Positions 42,738-54,851 are shown, counted from the stretch's first letter. The stretch: DNA of 64,000 bases from Dactylorhiza incarnata (GCA_033032865.1 JAWHQI010000201.1:1179501-1243500), one strand, 5' to 3'. Translations and numbers: made by a program. The notes: generated by a model from the sequence alone, not told the origin.

Positions 42738-43465
42738 TGTTGAATCCAAAAATGCACCTCCAAAGGAAATCAGAGGCTGCGGGCTGTCGGTTACTATTCG
42801 GTTAGAGAAAGTTAGCAGCGGTCGAGGCCAGACTTCGCCTGTCACGGTGAATGTCACTCCTGTGACGGGCTTTCCTTTGATTCAAATAAACAGGTTACAG
42901 TGGGCTACAAGAGCAGAAAAGAAGAAGCCGACCGGTCAGACAGGTTGCAAGACGGGAAACTCGAGACCGCAGCTCTAACATGCGAGCTCCAGGATTCGAG
43001 TGTGCGTGTCTTGGGAACGTCGCCGCCCCCTATTTAAAGGCTCGGGGGCCTGCCCGAACGTGCATGGATAAAATAACTGCCTGCCCAGGTACAGGAGAAT
43101 CGGGCAGGCGGTGACTGGATACAGAAAGGAGAAAAGTAATAAGCCGCGCGGTCTTGGCGGCTTGTGCTTTTGATCTGTCCTGGCCTTGATGCAACCCGGG
43201 TGGTCTCCGTCTTGAGACCGTGGCTTGCCTTCTGGACTTGAGCCTTGATAGTCTTCATATTGCAACCCGGGCGGTCTCCGTCTTGAGACCGTGACATGCC
43301 TTCTGGACTTGAGTCCTGAGTCATCAATCCTTGGAGGCGATCCGAATCCTATCAGAATGCTCGGTTTGTACGGCCGACCTTGTTGGGTTTGAACCGGGTG
43401 ACTAGCCTCCTCAGATCGCCCGGTCTGCGAGAAGTTTTGTTCGGTGGCGGTCTTCTGGGTAAACA
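42738..43465 (-). repeat. Tat-B 3' LTR (728 bp)
   Basis: On the minus strand TGTTTACCC... to ...GGATTCAACA. It shares with Tat-A the segments GCCCGTCACAGGAGTG, GAAGTCTGGCCTCGACCGCTG and AACCGACAGCCCGCAGCC. Internally there is a duplicated block (near 43195-43225 and 43263-43295) holding AACCCGGGCGGTCTCCGTC. TTTAAATA at 43031-43038 is the likely TATA box. Confidence 0.9.
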
Positions 43466-43610
43466 TAATCCCCGCATACTTTCAAATCCCGAAGAGATTT
43501 CAAAAATATTAGTTCTAGCCGGGAGACCGCGCCCGCCTTGTACTCAAGCCTATAAAATTACCTGAGAGCTCTCCACTTTGCATAATTCCTCTGAGATCAC
43601 GGGACGCTAC
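43466..43610 (+). promoter_or_regulatory. Tat-B polypurine tract and promoter region of gene X copy
   Basis: Holds the polypurine tract (minus, next to 43465), GGGAGACCGC at 43521-43530, TATAAAAT at 43551-43558 and the start of the gene X leader (GAGATCACGGGAC). It aligns with 30880-31020 of Tat-A read on the minus strand. Element 3 cuts it at 43610; GCTAC at 43606-43610 is the duplicated target, repeated at 52174-52178. Confidence 0.72.
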
Positions 43611-45677
43611 TGTAATACCCTGCCAGTACAAATAATATAACAGTAGGTCCGGCCAGGACCCCACGCTATACTAACCACACTAGCTAGGCGTTAACAGGAG
43701 ATATACAGAAAAGAACTACACCAGAGTATACTAAACATAAGCGGAAGCATAAAGATTTAACATTTCTTGTAGAATAGTCAACTATCACAGGAATGAAACA
43801 ATAAAGTGTAGAGTTACGGCCTTAAGGCCTTACATTCCAAAACGTACAAAACTCCCTAAACATACTTCGGCACGCAGGCCGACAATACATGAAAAGCAGA
43901 AAAGAGGCTGGCCTTCGAGGGCCAACACAGCAAAAGGGCCACCGCCCGCTATTTCCCGCTAGGACCACCTGCACCTGCATAAGAAGATTCCACCAAGAGG
44001 TGGCAAACAAAGCAACGGTCAGCACAGTTGACCAAATTATAACGAGCCCACCCCTTTCACGGGATGGCGGAGCTTCTTCCCTGCAAACAAGTCGTACTAG
44101 CAGCAAGTAGTACTAAGGAAAGTGCAAACTACACAAGGTGATGTTTCAAGCACAATCAATCTTCTAGGTGTAGCAACAAATAGAGTTGATCCTGGGAATG
44201 CACATGATGTTGGTTGGGTTCACCCGAAGATTCCCCACAACCGCCTAAGCAACCGCATGAGGCTAACACATCATCATTTCAAAACATCACAAACACGGGT
44301 ACTCACGACCACACGCTCCATGCTCACATGGCATGAATCCAAGGTACTCTTTCGAGAGCACCAACTCCACTCTAAGTTCGGAAACCTTAGGTGGTTAAAG
44401 AGCTTCTGGCCCATCTAGGTGAACACCTTCCGCGGCCTCTCCCATGGTCGTACGACGTCCAAGAGGTGCTACCTCGCGCCGATTAGCATGGAAATAGGTT
44501 TCGGCTCAGCTTTGCTCATACTCTCGCCGTTGTGTCGCTTGCACGACGCAGGTACGGCTTCTCCTAATCCCGTAAGGTTTTAGCACATGCAAGTGCTACA
44601 CAAAACATAAGTTACGCACCTAATCCATTAATGAGGACCTAGGCTTCACAAATAACAATCGGGAAGGAGGTACAAGACCACTCCTCATCGAAATATTGTG
44701 GTGAAGGTTTGCATTCAACCACTGTCAAGCATGGGGCTTTTGTTAGGAGCTCCATCAGCCGTCTAATCTCAGGTCCCGCAATACGATAGCAAATCACACG
44801 GAGACATTCTCCAGCACGCATTCTAGGCTTAACCTAAATGCAACGTCGCAATCCAAGCATCACCGATCCGGGCTCACGACCACGGATAGGTTTCACACAC
44901 AATGCCTAAATCCGTTTGACTACCGGATTTCCACATGCAAATATGCCGGGGACGGACACAATCAACCCGGAGTTCCGAAGAACAAGAGGAAATCCTACAC
45001 TTCACCCATTTAGTGAAAGGGAGTCCTCATGCAAGCATAGAAAAAGGAATGAGAGGACAAAGAACACGTCCTAAGACCGGGAGGGAGAATCGTTACCCTA
45101 GGAATCCATGGCGCCATCAATCCGAGATTCCAAACGGAGGGAAAGAACTGCACCGGGCTGTACTTTCCAGATCTGGAAACGTCTCGCGAATCGGAGCTCC
45201 AGAGCTCCGTTAATGGCGGAATCTCCTTCTTCTTCCTCCTTGCCCCTTCTTCTTTCTCAAGCTTAGGAGAGAGAAAGGCCTAGAAATTATGAGGGAATAA
45301 CCCCTCTCCAATGCCCTAAAACCCTCCAGCAAACCCTCTCAGCCGTTGGATCGATTTCCAATACTTTTGATCGGCCGGATCGTCTTTTCCGCTCTTCTTT
45401 ACGGAACAGAATAAACAGGGTGCACGATCACTGGCGCACAACCAGCGGTCATGCGCGAAGAGGAGAAATGGTCGTGCGCACAGCTTTGGACAGTGAGCGT
45501 CCCGACGGCTCTCTTTGTCTTGATAAGAGCGCATGATCGCTAGCTCACGACCAGTGGTCGTGCGCGAAGAGGAAACATGGTCGTGCTCACTGCTTTTACT
45601 GAGAAAATTCAGCCTACTTCGAGTGCAGCACTACCACTCCGCCTACCTCGCTGAACTACCATTTTTGGGGTGTTACA
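43611..45677 (-). repeat. Element 3 3' LTR (2067 bp)
   Basis: Bounded by TGTAATACCCTG and GGGGTGTTACA on the + strand. It holds no gene; small frames recur in both LTR copies with breaks. GCACGACC/GTCGTGCGC palindromic pieces cluster at about 45430-45600. Confidence 0.93.
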
Positions 45678-45700
45678 ACTCCACCTCCCTTAAAAGAAAT
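45678..45700 (-). other. Polypurine tract of element 3
   Basis: On the minus strand CTTTTAAGGGAGGTGGAGT lies directly before the 3' LTR. Confidence 0.85.
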
Positions 45701-45725
45701 TTGTCCCGAAATTTCGAAAACAGTA

Positions 45726-48380
45726 TTAGCAGAAATTACAGTTATAAATACCTGAGAGAAATAGCTCGGGGTACTCCGCAAGCATCGACTGCTCTCTTTC
45801 CCAAGAGAGTTCCTCTCGCCCGCAATTATCCCAACGGACTTTCACCATCCGAATGGACTTGATCCGCAACTGCTTCACTTCAGTGTCCTCAATGCAAATG
45901 GGTTTGACTTTCATCGCTAGCCCACCATCTACCGACACTTCGCTGACCGCAACAACAAGATTTGGCTCCTTTACAGGCTTCCACAACACAGAGATGTGGA
46001 ATACATCATGCAACCCGCTCAACTCCGAAGATAGAGCATGTCGATAGGCAGCTTCACCAATGCGCTCCAAGATCTCGAACGGTCCTATGTACCTCGGACT
46101 TAGCTTTTTCAAGCGTCGGATCCTCGATACTCCTGTGAAAGGTTTGATCTTGAGATAAACCCAGTCGCCAACGGCGAACTCGACATTCCAATGATTTGCA
46201 TTGTAGTATTTTGCCTGCCGATCTTGGGCAATAAGCAATCGCTCCCGAATAGCCCGAAATCGATGTATTTGCCTCCTCCACATCCTTGCGTTTCAACAAC
46301 TTAGTGTCCCCCGTTTCAGCCCAAGATAACGGTGTGCGACATTTCCTACCATAAAGAGCCTCGAAAGGGGTCATCTTTATACTTGCTTGGTAGCTGTTGT
46401 TGTAAGCAAACTCAATCATATAGAGATGGTCCTCGCATCTCTTTCCGAAGTCCAGGGCGCACATCCTCAACATGTCCTCCATCGTCCTATTGGTCCTTTC
46501 GGTCTGTCCATCCATTTGCGGGTGGAAGGTTGTGCTAAACTTCAGCTTGGTACCCAATAATTGATGAATCAGCCTCCAATCATTTGATGTGAACCGCCCA
46601 ACTCGATCACTGACGATGCTACGGGGAATCTCGTGCAACCGTACGATGTTATCGACGTACAACTTTGCCAGCTTCTCCACAGAATCATCCTTCCGGTTCG
46701 GAATAAAGTGTGATACCTTCGTCAATCGGTCCACGATCACCCAGATGGCGTCGTTTCCATGTTGCGATCTCGGCAATCCGTGAACGAAATCCATCGAAAT
46801 ATCATCGAACTTCCATTCCGGAATCGGCAATGACTTCAGAAACCCACCGGGACGTTGACATTCCACCTTCACCAACGCGCAAGTATGGCACTTGGCCACG
46901 TAGAGGGTAATGTCTTTCTTCATACCCGGCCACCAGAAGAGTTTCTTCATATCCATGTATAGTTTCGTGCTCCCAGGGTGGATCGAGTACTTGGTATGAT
47001 GAGCGTCGTACATCAACTCCGCCCGTAATGTACCAACATTTGGGACGCACAATCTGCCATTCTTCCACATCAGGCCATCTCGAAAGAGAAATCAGCGTTT
47101 GACCCATCAACGGTCTCCGCTTTATAGCGTTTCAAGCTCTCATCCAGCTCCAATGCTTGTCGAACTCGGTCGGCAAGGTCGTATTGAACCTCCAACCAGT
47201 TCAAGCATGCTGAAGGAGACGCTCTTCTATCGACGCAAATGATCTCCATAACTTCTAGCTCGCGTATTAGACGCTCATCGTGCATCAAAATCCAATTTGC
47301 TTGAGCAGGAGCCCGACGACTCAACGCGTCCGCAACTACATTTCCCTTACTAGGAGTATATTTGATGTCGAAGGTGTAGTCCCCAAGGAATTCCATCCAC
47401 CTCCTCTGACGCATATTCAACTCCCTTTGATCCAGCAGGTACTTGAGGCTCTTGTGGTCAGTAAAGATATCGATCTTCATGCCATACAAGTAATGCCTAC
47501 AAAGCTTGAGGGCGAAAACCACGGCCGCTAGCTCCAAATCATGGACCGGGTAGTTCCTTTCATGAACCTTCAGTTGTTGGGAGCCGTAGGCAATTACCTT
47601 TCCGAACTGCACTAGGACGCAACCCAAACCACTCCCCGAGGCGTCACTATAAATTTCGTAGCCTTCCGTACCACATGGCGAGCATAGAATGGGCGCCGTG
47701 GTCAGACGGCTCTTCAGTTCTTCAAAAGCTCGAGCGCACTCGGGCGACCAATCGAACTTGTGATCTTTCCTAGTCAGTTTAGTGAGAGGTAGTGCGACCC
47801 TCGAGAAGTTCTCCACAAAGCGCCTATAATAGCCGGCAAGTCCTAAGAAACTTCAGACTTCCGCTATGTTTTTCAACACAGGCCACGCTCGGATCGCTTC
47901 TATTTTTGATGGATCAACCGCAATTCCATCCCCACTAACAACATGACCAAGGATTGCTACTGACGATAGCCAAAACTCGCACTTGGATAACTTGGCATAT
48001 AATTGACTCCTCCTCAGGGTGCTCAAAACTGCGTGCAGATGCTCTGCATGCTCCTCCTCCGACTGAGAGTATACCAAACTGTCGTTGATGAAGACGATCA
48101 CAAATTGATCCAAATACTCTCGGAATGTTCTATTCATTAAGTCCATAAATACCGACGGTGCATTAGATAGACCGAACGACATAACGGTGAACTCATAGTG
48201 CCCAAAGAGGGTACTGAACGCTGTCTTTGGAATGTCACATTCCCTTATACGCAGCTGGTAATAGCCGGACCTTAAGTCTAGCTTAGAGTATACCGTCGAC
48301 CCAACCGGTTGGTCGAATATGTCGTCGATTCTCGGAATTGGATAATGGTTCTTCTCGGTCAGCTTGGTCCGCTACTACTA
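45726..48380 (-). pseudogene. Element 3 pol remnant: RT to chromodomain
   Basis: Minus strand. The RT front is missing: sequence resumes at [18 protein letters not shown] near 48365. The catalytic box reads [10 protein letters not shown], so the first Asp of FIDD is Asn. RNase H is at 47816-47070 ([38 protein letters not shown]). Integrase is at 47070-46200 with HHCC (DAHHTKYSIHPG...CHTC), MDFVHGLP, IVSDRVGRF and QTERTNR. A frameshift near 46280 leads to the C-terminal part and chromodomain (MVKVRWDNCG, LSWEREQSM), ending near 45726. Not functional. Confidence 0.9.
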
Positions 48381-48866
48381 GGACAACACCAAAGCTGAGC
48401 TTAGGCCCCGAATCCTTCAACAAGGTGAAGAACATCTTCATGCCTTTTCACAGCTTCTCCTATCCGCGCTCATTTAAGATCTATTGGGTAGTATTACCTC
48501 CAATCTATCCTTGACTAAGGTAAGCGACACTCTGATTCATAACACGAAGTCCTTAGACAGATAAGAGAGCGACGCTCCCGCATCAACAGAGCTCTCGTCG
48601 AATAGTCGATAATTAGGACAAGGCCTAATTGCACATAAATGCAAGACATAAAATTTTGCTGTCATCGGATACGGTGGCCACACTGCTATCTCTATCCGCA
48701 CACGGGGTAGAAATCATATTAAAAGATGATCACCCATACCTGTGGCAACATCGCATTGTTGAATGACCTCTTGCTGGCCATAGGAGTAGACTCTCGGCTG
48801 GGTTAGAGAATGCTGGGAAGTCGAAGACTCCACTGCCTTGCCTTTTTTCCATAAAAGCTGAACCCA
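48381..48866 (-). pseudogene. Element 3 gag tail and protease trace
   Basis: Frames are broken. VDAGASLSYLSKDFVL near 48570 looks like a decayed protease active site (DSGASHSF-like in relatives). The sequence then passes into a fragment of the RT front, GPKLSFGVVL, before the readable RT. Assignment rests on order and this one motif. Confidence 0.55.
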
Positions 48867-49895
48867 TCACACGAGCATAGTCCACTTCTCTGCTTTTTGC
48901 CTTTGGGGGACCACTTCGACACACTCGGCTTTATGTCCCACCTTTCCGCAAGTGAAACAAATTAAGGAACACCGTGCAGTCCTAGCTTCCACAGAGTTAA
49001 ACTTTCTCTTAACTCTTCTTAACTCAGACTTGGACTGAGAGACCGGCGCATGAAACTCTGACTTCTTTACATTGAAGTCTTTCACGCGCTGCATACTCTT
49101 CATATCCATTTCCAGAGATTTTGCTGCTTTCACTAAGACGTTGAAGCAAAGTAACATTGGACCCACAAGCATTAGTCTTAGGTCATCTCGCAGACCATTG
49201 TAGAACTTGTTGACCTTGGTCTCCTCATCTTCCCACATAGACCTCTCATAGCGGCCCAGACTGATGATCTCATTCAGGTACTCGTCCACTGAGTGCGCTC
49301 CCTGCTCCAGGTGTAAACACTGGTTCTGTAGTGCCAAATGCTCTGTTGAGAGCATGTACCTCAAAAGGAATGACTCATGGATGTTTTCCCAAGAGATTTC
49401 GGTAAGTTATCTCCCACCAAACTTGTGCACCAACTCTTCTTCCCACCAAAGTCTTGCTTCTCTTATAAGTAGGAAGGTGGCTAAGGCTACCAACCTCTCT
49501 TTGCTTATAAGCATTGACATTAAAGTCCTTTTTATTTCTGACAACCACTCCGCCGCTCTCTTTGGGGATTCGGTTCCCGAGAATGTTGGAGGGTTAAAGC
49601 TCAGGAAGTGCTTTAATTGCTGGTCACCTGCTCGTCCCACGACTACTTGCTCAACTCGACGTTCCACCCTCGGCTCTACCGCAGGTTCCACTGCAGCAAC
49701 AGTTACAGGGGCCACATCCGGAGTCGGAGTAGTAGGCTGTGCAAGCCGCCCAGACTGGGTGTTGATCATCGCGAAGACCGCTTCAGCGACTAACCTGATC
49801 ATCTCATCAGAAGGAGTGATCGTTGGTACCTCAAAAAACGCACTACTTTCAGCAGTGTTACGAGGTTGAAACTGCCCCGCACCGCTCTTAGTCAC
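48867..49895 (-). pseudogene. Element 3 gag with one in-frame stop
   Basis: Start MTKSGAGQFQPRN at 49895. A linker with repeated PAVEPRVERRVEQ leads to the capsid (FLSFNPPTFSGTESPKRAAEW, LATFLLIREARLWWEEE). A TAA at 49407-49409 interrupts, and the same frame continues through LLRYMLSTEHLALQNQ, VDEYLNEIISLGRYE and KFYNGLRDDLRLML to a knuckle CFTCGKVGHKAEC near 48940. Except for the stop, the gene reads well to 48867. Confidence 0.88.
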
Positions 49896-50103
49896 CTATA
49901 ATCGTGGAAGACACAATTTAGTGACTGAAAACAAGGCGAACAAAAATCATGGAACGCTCAGGTTCCACAAACAAGTATGTTTTTCCATTCCTAAGTGGAC
50001 ATTCTTATTAGTTTTTAACGTTTTGGGTGAGCGCACATCCCGTGCACACCACACCATAAAAGGAATTCGTCCCCAATTCGCTAAACTACGGATCGACGCC
50101 CTA

Positions 50104-50116
50104 AGTCCGATACCAA
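50104..50116 (-). other. Primer-binding site of element 3
   Basis: Minus strand TGGTATCGGACTT, three bases after the 5' LTR end at 50119. It matches the iMet primer sequence for TGGTATC and then departs, so it is degraded or variant. The leader 49896-50103 shows no gene. Confidence 0.7.
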
Positions 50117-50118
50117 AT

Positions 50119-52173
50119 TGTAACACCCTGCCAGTACAAATAATATAACAGTAGGTCCGTCCGGGACCCCACCCTATACTAACCACACTAGCTAGGCGTT
50201 AAAAGGAGATATACAGAAAAGAACTACACCAGAGTATACTAAACATAAGCGGAAGCATAAAGATTTAACATTTCTTTTAGAATAGTCCACTATCACAGGA
50301 ATGAAACAATAAAGTGTAGAGTTACGGCCTTAAGGCCTTACATTCCAAAACACACAAAACTCCTTAAACATACTTCGGCACGCAGGCCGGCAATACATGA
50401 AAAAACAGAAAAGAGGCTGCCTTCAAGGGCCAACACAGCAAAATGGCCACTGCCCGCTATTTCCCGCTAGGCCCACCTGCACCTGCATAAGAAGATTCAA
50501 CCAAGAGGTGGCAAACAAAGCAATGGTCAACACAGCTGACCAAATTATAACGACCCCACCCCTTTCACGGGGTGGCGGAGTTTCTTCCCTGCAAACAAGT
50601 CGTACTAGCAGCAAGTAGTACTAAGGAAAGTGCAAACAACACAAGGTGAGGTTTCAAACACAATCAATCTTCTAGGTGTAGCAACAAATAGAGTTGATCC
50701 TGGGATTGCACATGATGTTGGTTGGGTTCACCCGAAGGTTCCCCACAACCGCCTAAGCAACCGCATGAGGCTAACACATCATCATTTCAAAACATCACAA
50801 ACGCGGGTACTCACGACCACACGCTCCATGCTTACATGGCATGAATCCAAGGTACTCTTTCGAGAGCACCAACTCCACTCTAAGTTCGGAAACCTTAGGT
50901 GGTTAAAGAGCTTCTGGCCCGTCTAGGTGAACACCTTCCGCGGCCTCTCCCATGGTCGTACGACGTCCAAGAGGTGCTACCTCGTGCCGATTAGCATGGG
51001 AACAGGTTTCGGCTCAGCTTTGCCCGTGCTCTCGCCGTCGTGTCGCTCGCACGACGTGGGTACGGCTTCGCCTAATCCCGTAAGGTTTTAGCACATGCAA
51101 GTGCTAAACAAAACATAAGTTACGCACCTAATCCATTCATGAGGACCTAGGCTTCACAAATAACAATCGGGAAGGAGGTACAAGACCACTCCTCATCGAA
51201 ATCTAGTGGTGAAGGTTTGCATTCAACCACTCTCAAGCATGGGGCTTTTGTTAGGAGCTCCAACAGCCGTCTAATCTCAGGTGTCGCAATACGATTTCAA
51301 ATCACACGGAGACATTCTCCGACACGCATTCTAGGCTTAACCTAAATGCAACGTCGCAATCCAAGCATCACCGATCCGGGCTCACGGCCACGGATAGGCT
51401 TCACACACAATGCCTAAATCCGTTCGACTACCGGATTTGTACATGCAAATATGTCGGGGATGGACACAATCAACCCGGAGTTCCAAAGAACTAGAGGAAA
51501 TCCTACACTTCACCCATTTGGTGAAAGGGAGTCCTCATGCAAGCATAGAAAAAAGAATGAGAGGAAAAAGAACACGTCCTAAGACCGGGAGGGAGAATCG
51601 TTACCCTAGGAAGCCTTGGCGCCATCAATCCGAGATTCCAATCGGAGGGAAAGAACCGCACCGGGCTGCACTTTCCAGATCTGGAAACGTCTCACGAATC
51701 GAAGCTCCGGAGCTCCGTCAATGGCGGAATCTCCTTCTTCTTCCTCCTTGCCCCTTCTTCTTTCTGAAGCTTAGGAGAGAGAAAGGCCTAGAAATTATGA
51801 GGGAATAACCCCTCTACAAAGCCCTAAAACCCTCTCAGCCGTTGGATCGATTTCCAATACTTTTGATCGGCCGGATTGTCTTTTCCGCTCTTCTTTATTG
51901 AACAGAATAAGCAGGGCGCACGATCACTGGCGCACGACCAGCGGTCTTGCGCGAAGAGGAGAAATGTCCGTGCGCACTGCTTTCGACAGTGAGCGTCCCG
52001 ACGGCTCTCTTTGTCTTGACAAGAGCGCACGATCACTAGCTCACGACCAGTGGTCATGTGCGAAGAGGAAACATGGTCGTGCACACTACTTTGACTGAGA
52101 AAATTCAGCCTACTCCGAGCGCAGCACTACCACTCCGCCTACCTCGCTGAACTATGATTTTTGGGGTGTTACA
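50119..52173 (-). repeat. Element 3 5' LTR (2055 bp)
   Basis: Bounded by TGTAACACCCTG and GGGGTGTTACA on the + strand. It is collinear with 43611-45677 apart from scattered substitutions and small indels (for example a shorter AACCCTCTCAGCC region near 51830). Confidence 0.93.
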
Positions 52174-52226
52174 GCTACTCGCCGATTGCGGTCAAGATTT
52201 TGCAAACCGACACCTCTTTGATTAAA

Positions 52227-53575
52227 ATGAATTTCCTGGATTCACTCCAAACCCGTGTGGACAAGGGTGGTGACAGAAAAAAGGATGAAGAATGAAAGGA
52301 AAAAGACGCCCAGAAGAGAAAGAAGGGTCATCGATCTGAGAAGACCCGGCGGACTCCTAAGGTGGAAACTTCTGCCCTTAAGAAGAACACTGGTGGGGAG
52401 AAGACTGTAGAGGAGAAGGCATAGGAGACAAAAGCCGTCGAGGAGTTGACGGCCAGAAAAAGGGCTGCGGAGGAAGAGGCGGCAAAGGCTAAAGCCGCAG
52501 AGGAAGATGGGGCAAACGCTAAAGCCGTAAAGGAAGATGCGGCAAAATCTAAAGCCGCAGAGGAAGAGGCGGCAAGGGTTAAAGCTGCAGAGGTCACACC
52601 GACTGAGGAGAATGCCGCAAAGAAGAAGTCGGCGGAACTCGGCGCGGACCTCTCTACCCCTTCCTTTGACATGGAGTTCACTCCGCCGGGGACTCCCCAT
52701 ATAAAGTTGAATGTCGAAGAAGAAGGGGAAGTAGTCTCCTCTAAGCCGGACGGGTTGTCCACCCCGCCGGTGGTGATTCTTGAGGATGATTCCAGCCCTT
52801 CCAAGCAGGTCACCCCGGAATCGGGGAAGAAGAAGAGGAAAAGGGCCTATTTGGTGGCGGAGCGAGTTGCCAGAAAGCTCCAGAGATTGAAGGCCAAGAA
52901 CAAAGCCTTCAAGAAACCAACAACGGCCTATCTTCAGAGCAACCCGCGCGTGAAGGAGGAGGCCGACGATCCAGCCATCCCCCATGTCAAGTCGGACGGT
53001 CTTACCCCAGATTCTGCAAATAGCGTGTCGATTGGCGACATTCTCAGGGGAATGGATGATTTCCTGAAGCAAGACAAGTTACTCGACAGTCCAACGTCTT
53101 CGAGCCAAGTTATCCCCCCTGGCGAGGATGCGGATGATCCCGAAAAATCCACGCAAAAAGAAAACGACCCGGCAATGACCGGGCTGCATTTGATGAGCAT
53201 GAAGGCGGAGAGGATGTGGGCTCTGGGCAAGTCACAACTGCCCGACCCTTTCGCCCCAAGTAAGCGCGATGCGGGTTACGAACCTGTCCGCTTCTTCGTT
53301 CTGTGCCCTCGAAAAAAGCAAAATAACTTGCTATTGAATCCTCCTCTGAGCTTCTTCCCGTCCATGACTCAAGCCTTAGCCATTAGACGGAAGAATAGTG
53401 AAAGAATCTGGCGAGAACAACGCCTGAGGGTGGACCCAGAACAGTCGAAGCGGCCTGTGCATTCATGCATTAATCTTATAATCCTTTCGTGGTGCTATTC
53501 GCCTTTGGCTGTGCTAACCGTATCTTTTATTTGTTGACAAGCCGGAAGATAGAGTAAAGCCGGGCGATCTCATTG
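52227..53575 (+). pseudogene. Tat-B copy of antisense gene X, first part
   Basis: Starts MNFLDSLQTRVDKGGDRKKDEE, then a TGA, and a TAG near 52421 (EEKA stop). The long frame 52446-53398 follows: Ala/Lys/Glu repeats, LSTPSFDMEFTPPGTPHIKLNVEE, a basic stretch (KKKRKRAYLVAERVARKLQRL), ANSVSIGDILRGMDDFLKQDKLLDSP, and FFVLCPRKKQNNLLLNPPLSFFP. These align with Tat-A gene X (SFNGIFRDMDELVKRDQLLDSP, PPTSFFP). A possible donor GTGAAAG is at 53399. The second exon begins VKPGDLI and is cut by the copia LTR at 53576. Confidence 0.85.
52480..52600 (+). repeat. 30-bp in-frame repeats in the gene X copy
   Basis: Four 10-residue units, AAKAKAAEED, GANAKAVKED, AAKSKAAEEE and AARVKAAEVT, with matching 30-bp DNA periodicity (GCGGCAAAGGCTAAAGCCGC and variants). 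Tat-A gene X lacks this block, having a Lys/Arg-rich stretch there. Confidence 0.88.
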
Positions 53576-54851
53576 TGAAAATTTTCGAATCTTTATGAAG
53601 CGAGAAGGAGTTAGTCAACTTAGAGTTACAAGCCAAACAACCAGAAGCAAATGGAGGCAAACAAGTAATCTTTATTGATAGCAACTTCACATTACAAGGC
53701 AAGGCATGCTTGGCGAGACATGATTTCGCCAGCACAAACACCAAAGGAAAAAGACAGAAATTGAAGATAACTTGAGACCGCGCGGTCTCCCTTGCGACCT
53801 CAGCAACTCGCCAAACCGTAACCCGCTGTCCACCTCAGAATAACACCAGACCGTAGGTCAGACCGCACCCTTCCTTTCTGAACTCCTGATTCTCCCGAAC
53901 TCCAGCACCACAACTCCAAGCCGCAGACCGCCCGAACACTTTCAGAGGAAGAGGTGATCGCTGCTCCCCGCACTATCCGCAGAAGCTGTACAAGAAGAGT
54001 TCAATCAGCAGACCGCCCGGTCAGACAAACAGAGACCGCAGGAAAGAAGAGAATTCGGCTTACACTTGGTGTGTCATAAATTGCTGCTACAGTGGCTCCT
54101 ATTTATAGGCGTGGGACCTGATCCAGTCACCACCCTATGAGATAGAATCACCACCGATCAGACCGCGCGACCTGACCGGTCATACCGTGCGATCATCAAT
54201 AGAACTCCTGCTTCATTTTGGTGAACCCGCCAGCTTCAACCTCAACCATGAGAGACCGCCACTCTCACAGAAGATCACGACTCCAAAGGAGATCGCCAGA
54301 ACGCCCGAAGCTGTTCACCCCCTGTGTTCGCCCGAGACCACGAACACAACCAGTTCGCCATCAAACTGCGAACTTCTGTCCGCATGCCGATCTCCTCCTG
54401 AGACTGTGAACAGCGACCAGCTCGCATACCAGTCTCCTCCTGAGACCGCGACCTGAGACCGCGTGGCGACTAAGACCCTTAGTCCGCAAATGCACCAGAA
54501 ATCCCGGTCAGCCACTAGACCGCATTCTGGAGAAAAACCTGGAACAAGCTGTGCGGTCACACCAGACCGCCACAGCCTTGAGGAAGACAACCCGCCACGC
54601 GGTTAGAGACAAACCGCACACACCTGAAGACGATCAACCCGCCACGCGGTCATAGACAGACCGCGCGCCCTTCACCTTCAGCCGCCTTGGACCAGATACC
54701 AGGGATCAAACCAGGAGACCGCAACTAGGCTATGACAAGCCAGACCGCAGAGGCAGACCGCCAAGTCATGCGGTCAAGCCAGACCGCCCGACCTCCTCCC
54801 GGACTGCCCAGGTTCAAAAGTCCTCTAACTTCCACTTCAACAATTTCAACA
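53576..54851 (-). repeat. Copia 3' LTR (1276 bp)
   Basis: On the + strand TGAAAATTTTCG to TTTCAACA. It is unusually rich in GACCGC motifs, including the perfect palindromes GAGACCGCGCGGTCTC (53774-53789) and GACCGCCCGGTC (54011-54022), plus many half sites up to 54790. A minus-strand TATA box is at 54100-54107. Confidence 0.93.
54100..54107 (-). promoter_or_regulatory. TATA box of the copia LTR
   Basis: Minus strand TATAAATA followed by GGAGCC. GACCGCGCGACC at 54161-54172 lies about 54 bases upstream, then GACCGGTC. The second LTR has the same box at 59523-59530. Confidence 0.75.

Larger units (their letters stand above)
43611..52173 (-). mobile_element. Element 3: minus-strand chromovirus inserted in Tat-B
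   Basis: Complete insertion of 8563 bp with perfect duplication GCTAC. LTRs are 43611-45677 and 50119-52173. The right LTR ends form a 10-bp inverted repeat TGTAACACCC/GGGTGTTACA. Gag, a protease trace, RT, RNase H, integrase and chromodomain are present in order on the minus strand but interrupted. In the first 180 bp the two LTRs differ at about seven sites by eye, so it is older than Tat-A. Confidence 0.94.

Noticed and set aside
45430..45600. GCACGACC/GGTCGTGC inverted repeats as a possible origin or terminator
   Set aside because: They are part of the element 3 LTR pair (again at about 51915-52085) and have no other supporting signal.
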